64,000 nt of DNA from positions 682,001 to 746,000 of the forward strand of contig NZ_CABDUX010000002.1 in the NCBI RefSeq assembly GCF_901411515.1, read 5' to 3'. The stretch is from Raoultibacter phocaeensis (GTDB lineage Bacteria; Actinomycetota; Coriobacteriia; Coriobacteriales; Eggerthellaceae). The notes beneath the pieces are model-generated. The model saw only the letters and a list, made by a program, of their open reading frames with translations. It searched no databases and was not told the DNA's origin. A program made the translations under genes and the position numbers. This document shows positions 49,754-59,122 of this stretch, piece by piece. Positions within the stretch are counted from its first letter, which is position 1. Each line of letters starts with the position of its first letter.

Positions 49754-52700
49754 TCATCGGTTGAGTGCGCGCCGACGGCGGGCGACACCGATGACGAGGG
49801 CGAGGCCGCTTGCGCCAAGCGCGAAGGCAAGGCCTGATACCAAAGCCGAATCCCCGGTGGGAGACAAGCGTGAGGCTGCTGGGCGGGTGCCTTGCTCAGC
49901 GTTCGAGCCGCTTCCTGCAGCCGCATCGCCGTCCGAGCCCGCAGCTCCGTCGTCGCCTTCTTCGCCTTGCCCCTCTTCGTTATCGAGGTCAATGACGAAG
50001 TCTTCGGTTGTCGTGCGTCTCGCTTCGATCGTCGTCGAGCGGGTCTCGAGAGTGTCGTTGTATTCGAAGGACACGTCGTAGCTCCCCGCCACCAGGGGGA
50101 TGCGGTATGCGCCGTTTTCGTCGGTGACGACTTTGATGGAGCCGGGTGTTATGGTTATGGTGGCTCCGCTTACGGGGTCACCCGTCTGTTTGACTGTGAC
50201 TGTCCCCTCAAGGAATCCAGGCCTGTCGTCGAGGACGAAATCGACGATGCTTGTAGCGTCCGCTTCGATAATCGTTTGCTTTGCCTGGGTCGCGTACCCG
50301 TCTTTGGCGGTTACGACCGTGTAGTCTCCAACGGGCAAGCCCGCAAAGAGGTATCTTCCCTGGGCATCGGTCGTCGTGGTATAGGTAAGCGAAGAGGTGT
50401 TCGAATAGACGGTCACGCTTGCTTGGGCAATCGGCGTCCCGTCGGCGGTACTCACCGTTCCCTCGAGGCTACCGGGCAGCGGGATCACGAAATAGACGAC
50501 GGTATTCTCATCGGCAACGATATGGGCGTCTTCGGTTTGGACGATCGTTCCGATCTCCCTAACCGCGAGGCTCGTCTCCATCGTCACGATATACTCGCCT
50601 TCGTGGATAGGGGTGAAGGAGTATGCACCGTCGGCGTCGGTCGTCGCCTCTTGCTCGCTTTCGGACGCGTCGGCGGCACGCACGCTCATGCGTGCCCCCG
50701 GCACGGGGCTTCCGTCGGCGTACTCCACACTTCCCGACAAGATGCCGAGTAAAGGCATTAAGTGGAAGTTCTCGTAGGATACCCGTCCGTTACTCACGGT
50801 GACCGTGCGGGTTTGGCCGTGATAGCCCGGGGCCTGGACTTCGACGGTGTACGTACCGTCCTGGAGGGAAGACGTATGGTATTGCCCGTCGCCCAAAGGC
50901 GGGTTCGAATGGTTTCCGTAATACACTTCGGGATCGCTTGTGGGCGAGCCGCTCACGGTTATGGTCGCGTTGTCGATGGGCGTGCGTGCAACGTAATCGC
51001 GCACCAAGCCTGCAATGCTACCTTTCGGGTACACGTAGAACAGCACATCGCGGCGCTCTGCGTCTGCAACGGTGACGGTTTGGGCGGGGGCTGTGTAGCT
51101 TCCGTATGAGGCTGTTCCCTCGTAGGTTCCGGGTGCGACGCGGGCGGTGCCGGTTTCCCCTTGGTCGTTCGTCGTGCGCGAGAGGACCTCTTCGCCATAG
51201 GCCATGGAAACCGTTGCGCCTGCTACCGGCTCGCCGCTTCCCGAATACAGGACCCGGCCGGTCAATTCGGCGTATTCTTTCAGCAGATGAAGCTCGATTT
51301 CTACGTAGCGGTCATCGCCGGTACCGTGTATTTCGGGATCGCCCGATCCGATCTCCACGGTATCCCACGCGGTTGCGTACCCCGCAGCCTCGGCGCTTAC
51401 GGTATAGGTTCCGAACGGCACTTTTTCGGCGAACGAAGTGCTGACGGGGTTTCCGGCGGAGGTCGTATTGCTTGTTTGGAGGTTGAAGTCCTGCGCATCG
51501 TGTTCTGAGGTTCCTTGCAAATACGTTTGAACGTCGCCGAGTTCGAACGTCTGGGCGCCTTCCCCCGAAACCACCACGCGAACGGCGACCTCTATCGGTT
51601 TGAAGGTGATCGCAATGGCTCCCGCAGAGAGGCCGGGGGTATCCAAGGAAAACGACGCGACGTGATCGGTGGTCGTGAGGGCTATCGGGGAGTCGAACTC
51701 GATATCGTATCCTTTGTCGTCTGCGGGCCGAACCGTGTAAGCGCCGAGCGAGAGGTTGACCGAAACGCGCCCGTTCCCATCGGTTGCAACCGGCTGCTCG
51801 TCGTTCGTGGCGGTTTCGGTAACGATCAGCGTCCTGTTCTCAAAAGGCGTCGCAGCGTCGCGCAAGTACGTTTCGAACGTCACCGTAGCGAAGCTCCTCG
51901 AAAGTTCGAGGTCTTGCACAACAGGCGAAGACGAGCTTTTCATGATGGGCACGTCGGCGCTGTCGTCGCTGTAGCCGGCGGCCGAGGCGGCCACGGTCGC
52001 ATGGTAGTCGGCGGCGTATACGCTGAAAGAGTACACGCCGCTGGCATCGGTGGTTGCGGTCGGTGACTGCCCGTTCGGTAAGCTCACTGTCGCCGATACG
52101 CTCACCGAGGCGCCCCCGATGGGGGATCCATTGTCTTTGTCCGTTACCGTGCCCGTCAGCGTGATCGTGCGCGGCCAGAGCTTGATGACGATGCTCGTCG
52201 TGGATCCGTCTGCGGCTACGGCAATCACTTCGCTGTCGTTGTCTTCATACCCCTCGGCGCGCACGGTTCCGGTGTAGGTTCCAGAGGGGATCTGCTCGTA
52301 GCCGAACGTGCCGTCTTCGCCCGACGTTTTCTCGACAAGGGGGCTGCCGTCCCCGTCGATCGGCGCGATTGCGGCACCTTCGATGGGATCGCCGGTCAGG
52401 CCGTCGACAACCGTGCCGATAAGCGATCCATACACGGGATCGAGCGTGAAGTCGACACGTGCCGTTTCCCCTGGATCGACGGCGGTCCGCTTCGTCTGAG
52501 TCGTGTATCCCGCAGCCGAGCAGGTGACCGAATACGTTCCGCTTGAAACCGAATCGAACGCGTATTCGCCGTTTGCATCGGTGATAGCCGTCCTCGACGG
52601 GTCGCTCGAAAGCGAGATGCTGGCTCCTTGGACGGGTGCACCGTGCGCATCGGTGACGGTTCCCCGTATCGCGCCGTCCGCCGCTTCTTTGAATTGGAAC

Positions 52701-52926
52701 GGAAAGCGGTAGATCGAGTTTTCGAGGCCCATCCAAACCGGCGACGAGAACGTGAGCTGCAGCGTGTAAGCCTTGCCGTCCGAGAAACCCTCGTACTCGC
52801 GCATGAGCTCACTGCCGTCGACCGCGGGAAACGAGTCGACGACGCCGTTGTTCGCGTTGAGGATCGTCCACGTGCCGATAGGCGATCCGTCGCCGTACTG
52901 CACGTACTGGAAGAACAGAGGGGGGG
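49754..52926 (-). CDS. Giant wall-anchored surface protein, C-terminal part (frame-shifted from its N-terminus)
   Basis: The open frame from 52903 encodes 1049 residues; its natural N-terminus is the gene part at 52809-53717, separated by one frameshift at a run of seven C. About nine carboxypeptidase-regulatory-like/CnaB-type beta repeats follow in series, for example GTVTDAHGAPVQGASISLSS, with later repeats keeping TDANGEYAFDSVSSGTYSV. Near the C-terminus an acidic linker precedes SRLSPTGDSALVSGLAF, a variant LPxTG sorting signal (LSPTG), then a hydrophobic helix and a basic tail RRRRALNR. It would be a long stalk attached to peptidoglycan by sortase. Without the shift there is no start or signal peptide for this part. 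Confidence 0.8.
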
Positions 52927-53717
52927 ATGAAGGGGTGTACTTCGGCGAAGCTTGCGTTGGATATCTGGATGACCGAAGCGTAGGTGTAGTTCTGGTTGTT
53001 CGCTGTGTATATAGATATCTCGCCGCTTTGCACGCGCGCGATGAACGCGGGCGGGAAGCGCTCGATGAGCGATTGGTTGTCGAGGCGGGCTTCCCGTAAG
53101 CCCCCCAGGTACTGGATCCCCTCGACGCTGTAGACGGTTTTCGGAGGCTGGACCGAAACGACGGTGTTCAGCTCGTTTTGCGTGACGGAATCCGAAGCGC
53201 TTTTCCCGAGTATGGAAGCCACATAGGCGGCAAACACCGGATCGGGAAAGAGGCTTGCGATCGTTCCCGAAGCGCGCATGTCTGCATCCGAGGGGGATGC
53301 GAGTGCTGGTTCGTTCGGCACGGGTGCCGATTCTCTTTCGGTCGCGGCAGGGGTTTTGTCGGGGTCGTCGGCTTGGGGCATGCCCTTTTCGGTGTTCGTG
53401 CCCTCAGCTGGGATGGTGGTGCCATCGGGGGAGGATGCGGCATCGGGTTGGGAGCCCAGCTCGGCGGGGGTCGGATCGTTGGAGTCTTGGGTCGTCGGAT
53501 CCGTTGACGGGCTGTTCTCGGCATCTTGGTCGGACAAGGGCACCGTGTCGTTGTCGGATGCGGTCGCGAGTGCCGCGGCATCCGTAGCGTGAAGCTCGAC
53601 GTCCGATCCGCCTCCCTCTTCTGGTGCCGCGAAGCCGAAGCTCGGGAACAGCGAAGCTGCGAGCATAAGCGCGCATGCGATCGCAAGGATCTTTCGAAGC
53701 GGCGTGACGGTGCTCAT
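52809..53717 (-). CDS. Giant surface protein, N-terminal part with signal peptide and LRR-like cap
   Basis: 302 residues from ATG 53717 (GGGAGG upstream, ATGA overlap with the otsAB-like stop). Residues 1-33 are a signal peptide (LRKILAIACALMLAASLFPS, then FGFAAPE). Residues 35-155 are a Ser/Thr/Pro/Asp-rich spacer. Residues 160-255 resemble the cap of internalin-like leucine-rich repeats (SLFPDPVFAAYVASILGKSA, YSVEGIQYLGGLREARLDNQ). After the C7 run at 52920-52926 the frame goes wrong: the last 36 or so residues are Arg-rich nonsense before the stop. A C6 or C9 run would fuse it to the downstream repeats as one protein of about 1320 residues. Confidence 0.8.
   Translation of the reverse strand: MSTVTPLRKILAIACALMLAASLFPSFGFAAPEEGGGSDVELHATDAAALATASDNDTVPLSDQDAENSPSTDPTTQDSNDPTPAELGSQPDAASSPDGTTIPAEGTNTEKGMPQADDPDKTPAATERESAPVPNEPALASPSDADMRASGTIASLFPDPVFAAYVASILGKSASDSVTQNELNTVVSVQPPKTVYSVEGIQYLGGLREARLDNQSLIERFPPAFIARVQSGEISIYTANNQNYTYASVIQISNASFAEVHPFIPPSVLPVRAVRRRIAYRHVDDPQREQRRRRLVSRGRRQ
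52920..52926. repeat. Homopolymer G7 (C7 on the coding strand) at the frameshift
   Basis: Seven G on the plus strand, in the coding stretch TTCAT-C7-TCTGTTC. The upstream frame reads ATC CCC CCC TCT; the downstream protein needs ATC CCC CCT CTG. Loss of one base or gain of two restores the frame. Confidence 0.85.
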
Positions 53718-56050
53718 CGTGTACCTCCCTGGATACTGGTCTTTTCGGTTGCGGGAGCGTTTTTTGCCCTGGCCTGCCGATGCGGAGCGCCCTGCGCGAC
53801 GGACTGTCGTCTTGGGACGTTCTCGCTCGGCGCATCGCTGACGTCTTCGGCCTGGGAAACGAGCGCTGTCAAAAGCTCCCGTACCTCGCTCGGGCTTCCG
53901 AGTGCGAAGCGTGCCTTGGTGGGGCCGCAGCCTACCTTGACGGTCCATGCTTCTTCAGGGGCGGCTGCGAACATGTCCTCGTCGGTGCGGTCGTCGCCGA
54001 TGGTAAGGATGAAATCGAAGCTCATATCGCAAAACCACAGGTTCGCAGCGCTTCCTTTATCGACGCCGTTCGGCTTGACCTCGACGATCTTGCTGCCCGC
54101 CATGACGGCGAGGTCGTGTTCCTCGGCGATGCGGGAAAGCGCGTTTTTCATTTCGACGGCTCGGCGGCGCGCGAGCGAATCGTCGCACTTGCGGTAGTGC
54201 CAAACAAGCGAGCATTCCTTCTCTTCGAGCGACGATGCCGGCGTGCGATCGGTGAACGCCTCCATGAGGGGTCGCACCGCGCGTTTCCAGCGGTCGTCGA
54301 ACGGGGCGGTCTGCATCCACGTGCGTGCGGGGCGGTCGTACATGAGAGCGCCGTGCTCGGCGACGAGTCCGACCGGAACGCTGCCGAACCACGATTCGAG
54401 CGTCGTCTTGTCGCGTCCGGAGATCACGCACACATCGGTGCTCGGATCGGATCCGAGACCTTTCAGGAGCGCAAGGAGCTCGGCGTCGGGTGCGGCGTCT
54501 TTAGGCTCGTTCGAAAACGATACGAGCGTGCCGTCGTAGTCGAGCAGGATCGCCCGCTTCCCGGCGGTCTTGTACGCATCGACAAGGGTGCCGCCCGCGC
54601 TCTCGTCGAGCTTTTGAGCCCGCTCATCTTCTCGCTGCATATGCGTTTGCTCGAGTCCGTCAAGGAATTCCGCCGCCCATTTCTGCGACGTGTAGCGTTT
54701 GAGCCTTTTCTGCATGGCGGCGTTTCTTCTGCCTTGTTCTGCTTTGGGCATGGTAAGCGCGCACTGCATGGCGTCGACGAGCTCTTGAAGGTTGAAGGGG
54801 TTTACGATTACTGCATCGGTGAGCTCGAAAGAGGCGCCCGCAAGCTCGGAGAGGATAAGCACGCCGTCTTCGCCGTCGCGCGCGGCAAGGTACTCTTTGC
54901 ACACGAGGTTCATCCCGTCGCGCAGCGGCGTGACGAGCATGATGTCCGAGGCGCGGTACATGCTGCAGAGCATATCGTGCGAAACCGATCGGTAATAGTA
55001 GTCGATAGGCGCCCATGCGGGTGTGGCGTACTTGCCGTTGATCAGGCCGACGAGCATGTCGATATCTTTCTTGAGCTTCTGATACGACCCGACGCCTTCT
55101 CGCGAAGGCACGGTTACGAGTACGAGAACCACCTGCCCGATCCATTCAGGGTGCTGCTCGAGCAGGGCATCGTAGGCGTGGAGCCTGTCGGGAATGCCCT
55201 TCGAGTAGTCGAGGCGCTCGACCGAAAGCATGAGCTTGCAGCCGGTTCTCCCGTGGTCCCGTCGAAAATCTTCGGCGAGCGAGCGCACCGTGTCGGAGTT
55301 CGCCGTCGCAGCGAAGTCGTCGTAGTCGATCCCCATGGGGAAAGCGTCGCAGGTTGCCGTGCGGTTTTGCAGGCGAACCGTTCCCTGCTCCTCTTCGACG
55401 CCGAGGATCCGCGTGCAGCTTTCGAGAAAATAGCGCGCATAATCGTAGGTATGAAAGCCGATCAGATCGGCACCGAGCACGCCCGCTAAAAGTTCGTTTC
55501 GCCACGGTACCATGCGGTACGTTTCGAACGAGGGAAACGGAATATGGAGGAAGAATCCGATCGATGCGCCCGGCAAACGCTTTCGAAGGAGCTGCGGCAC
55601 GAGCATGAGATGGTAATCGTGTATCCAGAACACATCTCCTGGCTGGGCGCGCCGAACGATCTCCTCGCAAAAGCGCTCGTTCACGCGTACGTAAGCCTGC
55701 CAGTCTTCGTCGTCGAAGCGTGCGATTTGCGGAAAGGAATGAAACAGCGGCCAGATAGCGGAATTGGAGAGTCCTTCGTAGTAGCCGGCGGCATCGTCGG
55801 CATCGAGGAACACCGGGGCACACTTGCGCTTGGCCAACTGGGCTTCGAGCTCGGACTTATCGGCGGGTTCGAGCGCTGTCGGATCGATGTCGGCCCAGCC
55901 TATCCAGAGGCAGGCGCGCTCGTCGTTGAAGAACGGCTTGAGGCCCGTCACGAGACCCCCTGAACTTGCGGAAAAGCCGAACGTGTTGTCGCGGTTCTTG
56001 GTTATGGATTGCGGAAGCCTGTTAGATACGATGACGAGCCTGCCATCCAT
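53714..56050 (-). CDS. Bifunctional trehalose-6-phosphate synthase/phosphatase
   Basis: 778 residues. Residues 1-465 are a GT20 synthase: [70 protein letters not shown] and [15 protein letters not shown]. Residues 500-745 are a HAD phosphatase: [52 protein letters not shown] and [15 protein letters not shown]. It makes trehalose from UDP-glucose and glucose 6-phosphate via trehalose 6-phosphate, for osmotic or desiccation protection. Such OtsA-OtsB fusions are known in eukaryotes and some bacteria. Its stop overlaps the surface protein start by ATGA. Confidence 0.95.
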   Translation of the reverse strand: MDGRLVIVSNRLPQSITKNRDNTFGFSASSGGLVTGLKPFFNDERACLWIGWADIDPTALEPADKSELEAQLAKRKCAPVFLDADDAAGYYEGLSNSAIWPLFHSFPQIARFDDEDWQAYVRVNERFCEEIVRRAQPGDVFWIHDYHLMLVPQLLRKRLPGASIGFFLHIPFPSFETYRMVPWRNELLAGVLGADLIGFHTYDYARYFLESCTRILGVEEEQGTVRLQNRTATCDAFPMGIDYDDFAATANSDTVRSLAEDFRRDHGRTGCKLMLSVERLDYSKGIPDRLHAYDALLEQHPEWIGQVVLVLVTVPSREGVGSYQKLKKDIDMLVGLINGKYATPAWAPIDYYYRSVSHDMLCSMYRASDIMLVTPLRDGMNLVCKEYLAARDGEDGVLILSELAGASFELTDAVIVNPFNLQELVDAMQCALTMPKAEQGRRNAAMQKRLKRYTSQKWAAEFLDGLEQTHMQREDERAQKLDESAGGTLVDAYKTAGKRAILLDYDGTLVSFSNEPKDAAPDAELLALLKGLGSDPSTDVCVISGRDKTTLESWFGSVPVGLVAEHGALMYDRPARTWMQTAPFDDRWKRAVRPLMEAFTDRTPASSLEEKECSLVWHYRKCDDSLARRRAVEMKNALSRIAEEHDLAVMAGSKIVEVKPNGVDKGSAANLWFCDMSFDFILTIGDDRTDEDMFAAAPEEAWTVKVGCGPTKARFALGSPSEVRELLTALVSQAEDVSDAPSENVPRRQSVAQGAPHRQARAKNAPATEKTSIQGGTR

Positions 56051-56379
56051 GTGTTGTTCCTTCCTCGGGTGCTCAGTGGTGAACTTCCAGTATAGGCAGG
56101 GTATGCAGACAAAACGCCATCTGCTGACGGGACGTTAGCGCGCCGTTATGCTTTCGTGAAGGAGTCGCTCGGCTGGACGCTTTCTTGGGCGGCGGGCGAG
56201 GGGTTGTGCAGCAAAGCGGGTACGGGCGTGCTTCCGATCGATGCATCTTTCCGCCCGGCATGATGGGCTTCCGCTCTCAAGCCGCCATCGCCATGCGCCC
56301 GTTCGGAGCGCCGATGTGCCGGATCGCCGCCGGGCGCTCGCGGGGCCGCGTCAATCTGGTTTGACAGCGCAATGGGCTT

Positions 56380-56518
56380 TGGGTGTCCGCCAACCGTCGC
56401 TAAACGACATAATTACGGCCAGAAAATAAGGGAATGAGATCCTTGTGCCTGATCGCAGACTTCGGCAGCGAATCGAAGCACTTCGAAATGTCGTTTAGCG
56501 ACGGTTGGCGGACACCCA
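56380..56518. repeat. Perfect 31-bp inverted repeat with 77-base loop
   Basis: Arms 56380-56410 and 56488-56518 are exactly complementary (outer end TGGGTGTCCGCCAACC). No transposase, no T-run and no clear target duplication are seen. It could be a MITE-like element or a long hairpin. The remaining intergenic sequence in 56051-56757 shows no supportable gene. Confidence 0.85.
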
Positions 56519-56757
56519 GACGTCTTTCCGCCGGGCAAAACCGGCAGATTGCCGCACTGCGCCTAACGGCTCCCGATGCTCTTGAGCTGCAAACGGATGC
56601 AGATTGCCTCTTCGACAGCGGGGATCGCCAGACTGATCCGCTTGTCCGAATCCTCAGATCCGTGACAAACCGCGGTTCGCGGTCGGGTCATGGTATTATG
56701 GGAAAATCTCGATATACCCGCCGATGGCTTTCGGCCCGATCGCGTAAGGAGGCGCAT

Positions 56758-57105
56758 ATGATCGCCCGGCTCTACCGCAGCTTACCGCTGATCATCATCC
56801 TTGCGCTCATCGCGCTCGTCGTGTACTTCGTGGTTTCGTACCGCTCGTCGCCCAACCGCGCCAAGGAAGTTCTCATCAGGTCGTTCATATGGCTCACGGG
56901 CATTCTTTCGGGCTTTTTCGCGCTTGCGAGCCTCTACGCTCTGCTCGAGCGGAACTACTTCGCGCTCGACATCATGGCGAGTTTCCTTGCGGTGACCCTC
57001 GTCGCCCTCGGCATCGTGCTCGTGTGCCGGGCGGTCTTCTTGAAACACCATCCTCAGTATCGCAAAAAGCCGATGAAGGCGAAGAGGGAACGGCGCCTGC
57101 GCTAA
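56758..57105 (+). CDS. Small three-helix membrane protein of unknown function
   Basis: 115 residues from ATG 56758 after AAGGAGG; the frame upstream of it is only the inverted repeat region. Hydrophobic helices at about residues 9-27 (LPLIIILALIALVVYFVV), 41-60 (FIWLTGILSGFFALASLYAL) and 68-92 (FALDIMASFLAVTLVALGIV), and a basic tail (KKPMKAKRERRLR). It has no recognised motif. Base composition and ribosome site look native, so a conserved actinobacterial membrane protein is likely. Confidence 0.75.
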   Translation: MIARLYRSLPLIIILALIALVVYFVVSYRSSPNRAKEVLIRSFIWLTGILSGFFALASLYALLERNYFALDIMASFLAVTLVALGIVLVCRAVFLKHHPQYRKKPMKAKRERRLR

Positions 57106-57268
57106 GCGGGCTCGCCAGCCGTACGCGTACGCAGGTGCCGGGCGGCTTTTGTCGAGCGTGCGCGTTGGATTGAGGCTTGCGACGTCCAACGCGCATCGGA
57201 CGGCCTTGTGCCAATTGCACGTTGGGCGTCGTCCTGCCGGCCGGCCTCTGCATGCGCGCCGGACGCTC

Positions 57269-58525
57269 TTACGGGAACACCGCCATGATGCGACGGCTGA
57301 TGGTGCGGCGAACGCTCTCGATCGTGTCGAGGAAGCGGTCGATTTCGGCGGTTGTGTTGTAGAAGCACGGGCTTACGCGGCATGACGATTCGAGGCCGAG
57401 TGAGCGATGCAGGGGCTGGGCGCAGTGGGAGCCGGTGCGGATCGCGATGTTCTCGCCATCGAGGACAAGCGCGATGTCCTGAGGATGCGCGCCGTCTACC
57501 GTAAAGGCGACGACGCCTGTGCGGTCGAGGGTCGCGTAGGGGTTTCCGATGATGCGGACCGAATCGATCGCACGCATGCCGTCGAGCAGGTGCGTTGCGA
57601 GCTGACGTTCCACGCGTCCGATCTCGTCGAATCCTATTCTTTGCACGTAGTCGATGGCCGTTGCGAGTCCGAGGGCACCGGCAACGTTGGGTGTTCCCGC
57701 CTCGAAGCGCTTCGGGCCGTTTTCGAAGGTGGAGCGGTACTCGCGTACCTCGTCGATCATCTCGCCGCCGAAGAGAAACGGCTTCATCTGCCCGAGCAGC
57801 TCGCGCTTGGCGAACAGCACGCCGATGCCCATGGGAGCGTAGAGCTTGTGCCCCGAAAACGCGGCGAAATCCACGTCGAGCGCACTCAAGTCGAGCGGAA
57901 GGTGGGCCGCGCTCTGGGCGCAATCGAGTACGACGACCGCCCCGACGCTATGGGCCTTTTCCACGATCTTCTCGATGGGGAACACCGAACCGAGCACGTT
58001 CGAAACGTGCGCGCATGCGACGATCTTGGCGGCACCGGTGATCTTCTGCTCGATCTCCTCGTCGCGCAGCCGACCGTTTTCGTCAGGGCGCATGTATACG
58101 AGCTTTGCCCCGGTCTTTTCGCAGACATGCTGCCATACCACGAGATTGCTGTGGTGTTCGGAGATGGGCAGGACGATCTCGTCACCGGGTGCGAGGGTGT
58201 CGAGCGCGTAGCTGTACGCGACGAGGTTGAGCGATTCGGTGGCGTTTCTCGTAAATACGATCTCGTCGGCATCGGCGCCGATGAAGTGCGCGACGATGCT
58301 TCGCGAGCCTTCGTAGAGCTGGGTTGAGGCGACGCTTGTGCGGTAGGTGCCCCGATAGGGGTTGGCGTTGCACTCGCGGTAGTACCCCTCGACCGTCTGA
58401 AGGACGATCGAGGGTTTGTGCGTCGTGGCCGCGTTGTCGAGGTAGGCGAGCGGGTTCGAGGTGTATCCGAGTTCACCTTCGAAGGCGCCGAGCGCTGGGA
58501 AATCCTTGTAGTAGCAAGAGTCCAT
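57269..58525 (-). CDS. sufS: Cysteine desulfurase, SufS-like
   Basis: 418 residues from ATG 58525, with AAAGGAAG eight bases upstream; the GTG nine bases earlier is too close to that site. Type II cysteine desulfurase: LAYLDNAATTHKPSIVLQTV, ANPYRGTYRTSV, HHSNLVVWQ, pyridoxal-phosphate Lys in FSGHKLYAPMGIGVL, and active-site Cys in IRTGSHCAQPLH. It takes sulfur from cysteine for iron-sulfur cluster assembly. No sufU or sufBCD genes are adjacent. It is the last gene on the minus strand before a convergent gene; a 157-base gap separates it from the AOR operon. Confidence 0.92.
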   Translation of the reverse strand: MDSCYYKDFPALGAFEGELGYTSNPLAYLDNAATTHKPSIVLQTVEGYYRECNANPYRGTYRTSVASTQLYEGSRSIVAHFIGADADEIVFTRNATESLNLVAYSYALDTLAPGDEIVLPISEHHSNLVVWQHVCEKTGAKLVYMRPDENGRLRDEEIEQKITGAAKIVACAHVSNVLGSVFPIEKIVEKAHSVGAVVVLDCAQSAAHLPLDLSALDVDFAAFSGHKLYAPMGIGVLFAKRELLGQMKPFLFGGEMIDEVREYRSTFENGPKRFEAGTPNVAGALGLATAIDYVQRIGFDEIGRVERQLATHLLDGMRAIDSVRIIGNPYATLDRTGVVAFTVDGAHPQDIALVLDGENIAIRTGSHCAQPLHRSLGLESSCRVSPCFYNTTAEIDRFLDTIESVRRTISRRIMAVFP

Positions 58526-58682
58526 CCGTCGCACTTCCTTTCATGGGCCACACGGGAGTTGGCTGGTTGGCGTGGTTTGGGCCGCGCTGTCGGCAATCGG
58601 CCAGAACCCCGCAGATCTATCGCGTCGGCGGATTCGAGCACCCAGTGCGGTTGACGAACCCGCCTTCGGCATGCATGCCGCC

Positions 58683-59117
58683 TTACTGCTCCTCGGTTGC
58701 GATGAGGTCGGTCAGTTGGGCGAGTCGCATGTCGATGAGGTTGCCGAGCTTCTGCACCTTGCCGTGATAGCTTTCCTCGCCCGCGGTGTCGCGTGCGATC
58801 GCATCGGCGAGGTCAGGGTCGCGCACGTCGTTTCTCAGCCATGCGACAAGCTTGTCGATGTCGAACCAGCTGATCGATCCTTTGCCTCCGGTCGATAGGC
58901 CCATGCCTGCGGTTCCGTAGCGCAGAAACCGCGAGGCCTCCTGCAAGCTGTAGATGTAGATGTCGCGATTGCCGGCGGCGGGGTTCATCTCGATGCCGAT
59001 GAAGTGCTCGCCCCATTCGAGTTCCCGTAGGATGAAGCGCGCCTCCTCGATGTCGGGCAGGGGAAACGAATAGAGCTCCATCACTTCGGGAGGCATCGTT
59101 ACGGTACTTGCTGCCAT
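58683..59117 (-). CDS. Small protein linked to aldehyde oxidoreductase (unknown function)
   Basis: 144 residues from ATG 59117 (AAAGGG upstream); a GTG at 59126 overlapping the AOR stop is also possible. No known family. Pattern: an N-terminal FPLPDIEEARFILRELEWGE, a conserved-looking GIEMNPAAGNRDIYIYSLQE, then GGKGSISWFDIDKLVAWLRN, and a helical C-terminus. Soluble, with no Cys clusters. Tight coupling to the AOR gene suggests a chaperone, cofactor-insertion factor or small subunit. Confidence 0.65.
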   Translation of the reverse strand: MAASTVTMPPEVMELYSFPLPDIEEARFILRELEWGEHFIGIEMNPAAGNRDIYIYSLQEASRFLRYGTAGMGLSTGGKGSISWFDIDKLVAWLRNDVRDPDLADAIARDTAGEESYHGKVQKLGNLIDMRLAQLTDLIATEEQ

Positions 59118-59122
59118 AGCAA

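Noticed and set aside
53780..55489. 569-residue plus-strand frame opposite the trehalose enzyme
   Set aside because: Antisense shadow of a clear OtsA-OtsB fusion.
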